From positions 20,518,057-20,582,056 of the forward strand of contig CM037871.1 in assembly GCA_021292105.1 (NCBI GenBank): 64,000 bases of DNA. Reading direction: 5' to 3'. Shown here one piece after another: positions 57,165 to 64,000 of the stretch. The notes under the pieces were generated by a model. The model worked only from the letters and a program-made list of their open reading frames with translations. It made no database searches and had not been told where the DNA came from. The stretch is from Anadara kagoshimensis (taxonomy: Eukaryota > Mollusca > Bivalvia > Arcoida > Arcidae). Each line of letters opens with the position of its first letter. Positions within the stretch are counted from its first letter, which is position 1. A program made the translations under genes and the position numbers.

Positions 57165-57990
57165 TCAGATATACTGATGATTTGACCTTAAGATTCAACA
57201 CACTGCAAACATACAACTCGTCGAATAACTCCTAACTTTGGAAGAACACTTGATAAAACTAAAAGTTTTCCTGCGACCTTGACCTTTCCGATATGACCTT
57301 TGTTCAAGGTCATGACACACCTTTGGACCATGAAGATTATTCATGTGAAGTTTTAGGACTAGTCTAAAGCAATGATGAGGTATGGCCCGGACACGATTTT
57401 ACACGAACAGACAGGCATGGTGATTCCTATATACCCCCTCAAACTAGTTTGCGGGGATATACTAAAATCCGTATCCAACCGGCGATTTTTAGTTTTCCGA
57501 GATCAAACAGATATTGGTATCCATAAATCGATATACTGACGATTTGACCTTAAGAATTTACCATATAGAGCAAAATAAAACTTATTGAATAACTCCCGAC
57601 TTTGGAAGGACACTTGCTAAATTAAAAATAATGTCCAATCAAATTCATTTTAATTTACAACGTTATGAGGCATCACATGGCACGAATGCGAACTCTATTG
57701 ATGAATAATGCCGATATACTGACGATTTGACCTTAATAATGTAACATATAATATGACGCAAAATACAACTGATTGAACAACTCCAAACTTTAAAAGGACA
57801 CTTGGCAAAAAAAAAATGTCCAATCAAAAACATTTTATTTAACAACTTTATGAGGCATCACGTGGTACTAATGCGAACTCTATTAATGAAATTTTGTAGT
57901 GTTCTAAGATCAAACAGATATTGGTATCCGTAAACCGATATATTGACGATTTGACCTTTAAGATTTTCATATATAGCACATAACTTTGAT
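57165..57990 (+). repeat. About 180-220-bp tandem repeat, 4 diverged units
   Basis: Units begin GATATACTGACGATTTGACC near 57169, 57530, 57713 and 57937. Shared later blocks include GAATAACTCC.ACTTTGGAAG, GACACTTG, ATGTCCAATCAAA and TTATGAGGCATCAC. A segment ATCAAACAGATATTGGTATC occurs at 57504 and 57911. Confidence 0.82.
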
Positions 57991-58703
57991 TTATAGTGAA
58001 ATCTTAACAATAGGATGATCAAAAGGAATTCAGACCATACTTCATCACAATGGGTCAGATCTCAAAGAGTTTATATCGGTATCTAATATCCATTTTAGTT
58101 CCAAGAATCTGATTTTGGGGTTTTATTGGACTAAATGCATCAATCCCCCAGCTTGAACTAATTTCCTTAAGAGGAATAAAACCACAAAGTAAACAAGAAG
58201 CAATTAAAAGTAAACAAAAACAAATCTGTACAAATCAGATTAAATGAATATGGTTTATTTTGTCGATTGTTAGGCGATTTTCTTTAACGATTTTTATTTA
58301 TGAGAGCCATTATTGGACTTATTTAAGCGCGGCTAAATGTAACAAATGTTAGAGGCTTACATTTGTAGTTCAAAATGGCATTAAGAAATTGTTGTTGAAG
58401 ATATGTACTTGAATATGAGCCAGTGAAACCAGGTCCCGGATTTTCCTTAACTTAAATTTAGCAAATTTTGGTAATTCTTACTTATGATACTGATGAATAT
58501 TTTTTTCAAAACTTAATGCAAATGTTTGAATCTATAAGTAATCTTAAAAATGACACCTTAAATTCCTGAAAATTTTGAAAATTAACGAATTTATAAAGAT
58601 TTGAAATGCAAGATTCAGGTTAAGGAAAAGCTTAGCTAAGGAAGGATTGTGAAACCGGGGTCAGGAACACTCAAGAACATACGAACAAATAAAGACAAGA
58701 AGA

Positions 58704-59025
58704 GTGAGTGAGTAATGGTGTTTAACGTTCCAGTCAAGAATATTTCACTTGTATCGAGACGTCGCCAGCTATAGGCGAAGGTGCAGAAATTTTGTTCTGA
58801 GCGTTGCAGGGTTCTTTAACGTGCCAAGCCCACCATGACACGGGACCTCGATTATTTTTAAGTTCCCATCCGAAAGGTCCGCGACTTTCATTTCGTAATG
58901 CCGATTGCTTGACGAAAGAACAGTCACTACCCACTTTCAAGTCTTGGGTCAGACCCGGCCGGGGTTTGAACCCACAATCTCCCACTTACGGAGCGAGCAC
59001 TCTACCAACTGAGCTACCGCAGTGA
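58704..59025 (-). mobile_element. SINE-A, complete, with target duplication
   Basis: Inverted SINE-A: the minus-strand head is TGCGGTAGCTCAGTTGGTAG with GTGGGTTCAAACCCC, then the full body and a tail ending at GACTGGAACGTTAAACACCA. ACAAGAAGA is present on both sides (about 58695 and 59029), an apparent target-site duplication. Confidence 0.87.
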
Positions 59026-59159
59026 AAACAAGAAGAAGTCTCCAGGGAGACAAATAAATCTGAGTTGTATCTAAGATTTGGCCTTGTAACCTAGACCCTT
59101 GACCTATGCGTCTCAACTTTGTATGCAACATGTCGTCTCACGTTGGTTTTTAAAATCTA

Positions 59160-59265
59160 TTCATAGCATGAAAGCACGAGGCTAAAAGATACTGGGGCGG
59201 ATGGGAAGACGGACAGACAGGGTGATTCCTATATACCCTCTAACCTTCGTTTGCAGGGTTATAAT
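59160..59265 (+). repeat. Dispersed repeat fragment (GGACAGACAGGGTGATTCCT)
   Basis: GGACAGACAGGGTGATTCCTA followed by a TATACCC block also occurs near 57405-57435 in the form AACAGACAGGCATGGTGATT, CCTATATACCCCCTC. The class is unknown. Confidence 0.5.
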
Positions 59266-59808
59266 GATAGCATTTTAAAATCTTCTGACTTGATATTTGG
59301 TCCATTGTCAGAATTTCGTTCAGTTAAAGTTTGCTTAACATCACATTTATTTTAAAACAAATGGTCCTTAGTACATATTATCGGAATATTATTATATAAT
59401 CTACTCAATAATCCATGTAATACGGTCATACAATAAAAATCGTATTGAATGAGTGTGACGTCATAAAAGCATACAAGTCATTCCAGAGTGACGTCACACG
59501 ATTGACCTAGTTCACAGATGTTTGTTTCATTTGACACTGTTTGTTGATTCTAATTTAAGCTGATACTTTTGTACTTTTCTTCTAAAAAGAAGATACATTG
59601 TATTTAAATTGAAAATGTTTGTTTTGTTTTTGTATCCTGCGGACAGACTATTGTTTACTTATAATATTTCAGCAGGATTACTTTTGGCGCATGTACACAG
59701 TTACGTGAATTCGAACTTGTTGTGTTTCGGTCAATCAGCTGTTTTCTTATAATGAGAAGACAAGTTTTAAATCTACGAAAAACCAGTTTTTATGGGATTA
59801 TATAATAA

Positions 59809-59967
59809 ATAGAATCTTGCATTCGTGTTTATGCAATATTGAATTTATTAAACTCGTTGAATAAAGTTTTATGCAACTCGCCAAGGCTCGTTGCATAAAA
59901 AATTATTCAACTCGTTTAATAAATTCAATATTACATAAACACTCATGCAAGATCCTCTATTTATTCA
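59809..59967. repeat. Foldback palindrome with 70-bp arms
   Basis: The left arm (AATCTTGCATTCGTGTTTAT, GCAATATTGAATTTATTAAA, CTCGTTGAATAA) is inverted on the right (TTATTCAACTCGTTTAATAA, ATTCAATATTACATAAACAC, TCATGCAAGAT) around CGCCAAGGCTCG. It is the same architecture as 971-1129, whose loop GAGGCTTGCC is similar when inverted. Confidence 0.85.
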
Positions 59968-60344
59968 ACTTAAATATTTTTTCACGAAAAGTTATGTCAA
60001 AATAAACAGAGGAATTGTTGATTCATCGCTTGGGAAAATATGGATTCATTTTAAATTTAAATTTTAATGTGCGTATAGAAGTGTCACATACTAGTACTTT
60101 TTTTAAAATTTAATCATAAAATACATTCAAAAAATGGTATATGACAGAAGATCCAAAAAAATAAGTGGGATCCCTTGTTTTTATTGTAAATACCGTTAAA
60201 CCTAGATTCATAGTCACCATTTGTTCATTAAAATTTTGGCATTTTAAACATGTTTGGCAATACATCAATGGCAAACGCATCAGAAAAGGATTTTTGAAGA
60301 CTTCAAAATACCGTGACGAAAAGCGAGTTTGCTAATCAAAAACA

Positions 60345-60505
60345 AATATACTAATCCATGTCCGAATCACACTCCAGAAGCAAAGTAAAAACTTTGGAAC
60401 TGACAAGTAAGGTTACACACGTGTGAACTTCCACCAGGGAAGTGAGGCCAGGTGCTTCGGAAGGGTTAGCACCTCCTGTTTAGCTAGCTACATACCCGCC
60501 ACGCT
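60345..60505 (-). repeat. Repeat family C copy, inverted
   Basis: TAATCCATGTCCGAATCACA, GAAGCAAAGTAAAAACTTTG, GAACTTCCACCAGGGAAGTG, AGGCCAGGTGCTTCGGAAGG and TAGCTAGCTACATACCCGCC form the inverted family-C core. A second inverted fragment is at about 57025-57080. Confidence 0.8.
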
Positions 60506-61029
60506 TAGTTATCGAAATGGATTTAAACCAGGCTTAACTGTAAGTTTAATTTGACAAATAAATGAAAATTAATATCTGGGATTTGATCTGCCTTTTATCA
60601 GCTTTTGGAATACTTTGATGTATACAAGAACTAATATTACAAATAAACATCACATACTGAAGATTAATTAAATGACGGAGGAAAAAAATCCTCACTTTTT
60701 AAAATAAAATCCGATTACCGCCCTGTCGTTTAAATGCTGGCTAAAACGATTCAAATTCTCATATCTCAAGCTCTGAATTATTGATGATTAATTTGAGTGG
60801 TAAGATATTTGACACGGTAACTAAGTTAAACAATGCTTGGTGAAGGTTACTTGTCATAAGCATGGGGATACACAGGGAGAGAAATGTCAAAAATGTTTAA
60901 ATGAATTAGATACCGACTATGTAAAGTGATAAATATCCAAAATAACAAGCAGATAAGATCTGGGGAAAATATTATATAATTTTGCGTAATATCTGTGCAT
61001 TGTGACTAAACCCTCTTAACAGAATCACT

Positions 61030-61033
61030 GAAT

Positions 61034-61072
<39 letters not shown>

Positions 61073-61075
61073 CTT
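61030..61075 (+). repeat. (TTTA)n microsatellite
   Basis: About eleven TTTA/ATTT repeats. Confidence 0.95.
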
Positions 61076-61585
61076 ACTTCCTTATTCATTTTGTGGGGAA
61101 CTGCAAGCAAAAGGGACATTAAATAAAAAAAAAATAAAATAAAAAATAAGAAGGGGGGCAATAAAGTATGTTATTGGTCCGAAACGAACATCCAAAAGGG
61201 TAATAAAATAAATTCTCATTTGGCAACAAAACATTTAAACACCTAATTGGAGGACAATACACCGATCCACAATATCGGTTTGGGTGTCGATTGTCAAGAT
61301 CACAATATTGTTGACAAGTATGATGTCTTTGTATCCAAAATTATCCAAAGTTCCATCTCAATTTTTATTTTAATTCATTGTGATTATAGCTAGCTAGACA
61401 GTAGGGCCTTATAGGCAAACAGTATTGACCTGTCCACTTGACCTTTTATTGGGAATATTCATATAGAAGAATCAACCAAATACATATGTAGTTTTAGGAT
61501 TTGCAGATATTAAATGCACACTGTACATGATGAGTGGTCTCATTATGAAAATGAAATCGACACGTGTTATCCCTTTTCATAAATA

Positions 61586-61764
61586 CAGTCAAACCTGTCT
61601 ATAAAGGCCACCCAAGGGAACCAGTGAAAGTGGCCTTAAAGGGCAGGTGGCCTTTATATACAGGTTCAAATAATATGAATAAAGAACAATTGGGATACAA
61701 TTCAACTGGCCTTTATAAGCAGGTGACCCTTATATAGAGGTGGCCTTTAAAGCAGGTTGGACTG
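61586..61764 (+). mobile_element. MITE-D reference copy, TA target duplication
   Basis: The left CAGTCAAACCTGTCTATAAA plus GGCCACC matches the inverted right end GGTGGCCTTTAAAGCAGGTT plus GGACTG. TA lies on both sides (61584-85 and 61765-66). It is 179 bp with no coding frame. The ends and TA fit the Tc1/mariner/pogo group. Confidence 0.88.
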
Positions 61765-62605
61765 TATTTAAAATAAAGGTCAAACAGGCAGGTCAATGTT
61801 TTTTCATACATTTCCGGAGTCCTCGACCGAAGTTAACGTGTAGTGAACGTTGAACGTATCTGGACAGTTTTCAAAGTTTTGCCTTTGATGTTTGCATTGA
61901 TTTGGACATTTACTGGTATGTCTGTTTTTGATTGTTTCTTCTTTATGGAATACTGGATACAGTACATGTAATTTTTAGGTTCAAACTTTGTGACGTCTTG
62001 TGGATATTCAAAGCTGTAATGAGAAAAAAAATTGGAAATTTTTTCTTTCTATTTTCTGCTCTAAAAATCATTTTAATTATTTATTATATCAAAGGAAAGA
62101 GAAAGAGCCAAGAGTTTATAATGGAAGAATTTCTTTTCCCATTTTCCCACGATGATGGATTAACTATGATCTAATGATTATATACTAGTATTATGTAGTT
62201 AAATGTCATATAATTTACTTTTTAAATTTCTTCAAAATTATTGGATTGATCGTGTCCAGTAAACACGATGTAGATTTTGATGTATTCATCTTTTCTGATG
62301 CACCTCGTTAGACAGATGATTGTTTTCTTTCGTTTCTCTTACACACACTGCAAACATAATTTGCTATCAAGAATAATTTTTTTCTTTATCTGTAGAGTTA
62401 AACCTGTTACATTTTTAAACCTATCATCGTACCACCATAACCTTTTCCCAATAAATTAAAGTAGTTTTGGCATTGGAATCCGCCTAGTGGAACTTTTCAA
62501 CTGATAGTTTTTACATGTTCAAGTGGCGCTTTAAATATATTGACCCAGCGAGCGAATCAATGCCATATTTGCATGTCAAGTAAAATGGAATCCAATATAC
62601 ATCAC

Positions 62606-62642
62606 CATCGTTATCATTATTATTATTATTATTATTATCATT
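62606..62642 (+). repeat. (TTA)n microsatellite
   Basis: A TTATTATTATT run directly downstream (in minus orientation) of the 62661-62733 exon donor. Confidence 0.9.
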
Positions 62643-62660
62643 AAGTCAACACTTACTCAC

Positions 62661-62733
62661 CCAATTTTGATATCACGAGTTCGAAAAAGAGTAGGCCACG
62701 TGTTGTTGCTTTTGAGGACACGATTGAAACGGA
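62661..62733 (-). CDS. Candidate upstream exon of the unknown minus-strand gene
   Basis: This 73-bp minus-strand exon has a strong acceptor (CTTGCTTTGCTCAG) and a consensus donor (TTGG|GTGAGT). Its single open frame reads RFNRVLKSNNTWPTLFRTRD then IKI, ending in phase 2, which the exon at 56755 completes in frame. The start phase shows that at least one exon lies further upstream, probably outside the window. The family is unknown. Confidence 0.5.
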
Positions 62734-62842
62734 CTGAGCAAAGCAAGGGAAGAGAAAGTAGAACAGAGACAGCGTTACAAGTTAACGTTCTGTATTACTG
62801 TTTATTGTATGAATTAGAAGTTATTCGAATAAATGTATAATA

Positions 62843-63083
62843 CTGTAAAATCACTAATATTCGGGGTAGTGGGGTGGGTGGGCGGGTTAAAATTTCGTTG
62901 TTTTGAAATTTAAAAATATTTATTGGGAGAAAAGTTGGTGGAATTATGTCGTTTAAAGATAAATCCCATAAGGGGCCTTGCCGCAGTAGTAATTAAATAT
63001 TTTCGTTGGGATTAAATTTCGACGTATTCACTTGCCCATGAAAATAGCGAAATTAAATCCCCACGAACATTTGTGATTTTACA
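62843..63083. mobile_element. MITE-E relative
   Basis: CTGTAAAATCACTAATATTC at the left and GAACATTTGTGATTTTACA at the right are inverted ends, with TA on the left. The interior has AATTTCG and CGAAATTAAATCCCCACGAA. It is related to 31284-31475. Confidence 0.72.
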
Positions 63084-63511
63084 TGAATTTGTAGCTAAAC
63101 TGTGTACTTTACAATAGCCAATGCACCCAAGAAAATCTCGAGAAAAAGTAGATAAAATTCATCACGGAAGACTTTGTGTGAGAATAAGTTCGATTAGTTG
63201 TGTCCTTATCAACGGTTATATGACTGTATTCCCGTTTTCCCGGGTTTAGGCAAATAACAAAATATTCTGGTTCTTACATTAATAATTCATTTCTCCTTTG
63301 TTTCCAGCATTTTGATTGGTCATATTTTTCTGTTACGTTTGCAAGAATGGATTGGCTATTAGTGATGTCATCTTATTATGATGACGCACAGTGACATTTG
63401 AATTCCTACGCCATACCAAAGCTATTTTTTTATTTGCTACGGCAATGTTGTTTTTTAACTTGTTGATTTGTTGTTGAAATTATTCTTCAAATTGAATTAT
63501 AAAAAACGAAG

Positions 63512-63640
63512 TTAATTTTTCTTCTCATGGAAGTATGAAAGAATTGTACATTGTACACGTAACATAATTCTCCAAGCGAATTATTCAGTGTGCAAAATGT
63601 CCAATTCTTTCATACTTCCATAGCAAAAAGAAAAATTAAT
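63512..63640. repeat. Foldback palindrome
   Basis: TTAATTTTTCTTCTCATGGA, AGTATGAAAGAATTGTACAT is inverted as ATGTCCAATTCTTTCATACT, TCCATAGCAAAAAGAAAAAT. The centre is about 10-30 bp near ATTCTCCAAGCGAATTATTC. Confidence 0.8.
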
Positions 63641-63899
63641 TTCATCCCTATACTGTAAAATCTACTATCAAGTTGTAAGTTCAATGAGCTGAAATGGTAT
63701 ATACCAAGAAACACCGACCGCCAACTTCACCAACCTATCTGCCATTGGCGTCTGTTGTTAGAAATCTCGATATTTATTGTCTTATCAACGGCTATGGGAC
63801 TGTATTAGAGGTTTCTTTTCTCCGAGCTTTATTGAAATAAATAAATAAAAAAGGTACATAATTAACTAGAAGTTTTAGTTTTTAAAGCCTGCTATCAAG

Positions 63900-64000
63900 T
63901 TATAAGTTGTGAGTTCCAAAGTTTTTACTTTGCTTCTGGATTGTGATTCAGACATGGAATGTTTGTTTTTGATTAAATGAGCCGAAGTGGTATATTTCAG
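63900..64000 (+). repeat. Repeat family C 3' end
   Basis: GTGAGTTCCAAAGTTTTTAC, TTTGCTTCTGGATTGTGATT and CAGACATGGAATGTTTGTTT match the end of family C. The sequence runs to the window edge. Confidence 0.65.

Noticed and set aside
1-64000. CRISPR arrays, operons or phage genes
   Set aside because: The tandem arrays lack unique spacers, and genes with GT-AG introns show that this is a eukaryotic nuclear sequence.

Overview
This window looks like nuclear DNA of an invertebrate animal, most likely a bivalve mollusc. It is AT-rich and gene-poor, its genes are split by long GT-AG introns, and it is crowded with tRNA-derived SINEs, short inverted-repeat (MITE-like) DNA elements, foldback palindromes, minisatellites and microsatellites. 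The mollusc call rests mainly on a secreted protein with the short-chain-collagen-C4-like domain common in bivalve genomes and on the style of the SINEs. I cannot name the species.

Layout. 0-4 kb: repeats, including about 2 kb of a 47-bp satellite. 4.3-6.9 kb: a three-exon minus-strand gene for a small secreted coiled-coil plus C4-like-domain protein. 7.2-8.1 kb: degenerate ATC/GTC trinucleotide repeats. 8.36-19.03 kb: a complete 12-exon plus-strand gene for a UBE2Q-type ubiquitin-conjugating enzyme (354 aa), followed by a long probable 3' UTR to about 24.1 kb. 25.6-28.3 kb: a 2.7-kb non-autonomous hAT-like element with 5-bp target duplications. 30.5-62.7 kb: scattered minus-strand exons with compatible phases. 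They probably form one gene of more than 32 kb encoding a protein I do not recognise. The last two exons (30.5 and 31.7-32.0 kb) are firmly linked, and three upstream exons lie at 36.3, 56.7 and 62.7 kb. 43.59-44.70 kb: a single-exon plus-strand KNOP1 (lysine-rich nucleolar protein) homologue, which lies inside the largest intron of that minus-strand gene. 45.1-46.3 kb: a 34-bp minisatellite. 48-53.5 kb: a locally duplicated block that seems to carry decayed coding repeats. The rest is dispersed repeats and unannotatable AT-rich DNA.

The genes do not form a pathway. They are a ubiquitin enzyme, a nucleolar protein, a secreted protein and an unknown protein, and no operon-like linkage is visible. 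No prokaryotic, CRISPR or viral system was seen. The most informative material is the unrecognised nested gene and the transposon biology: paired empty and filled sites, 5-bp-TSD hAT-like elements, and two SINE families with a shared 3' tail.
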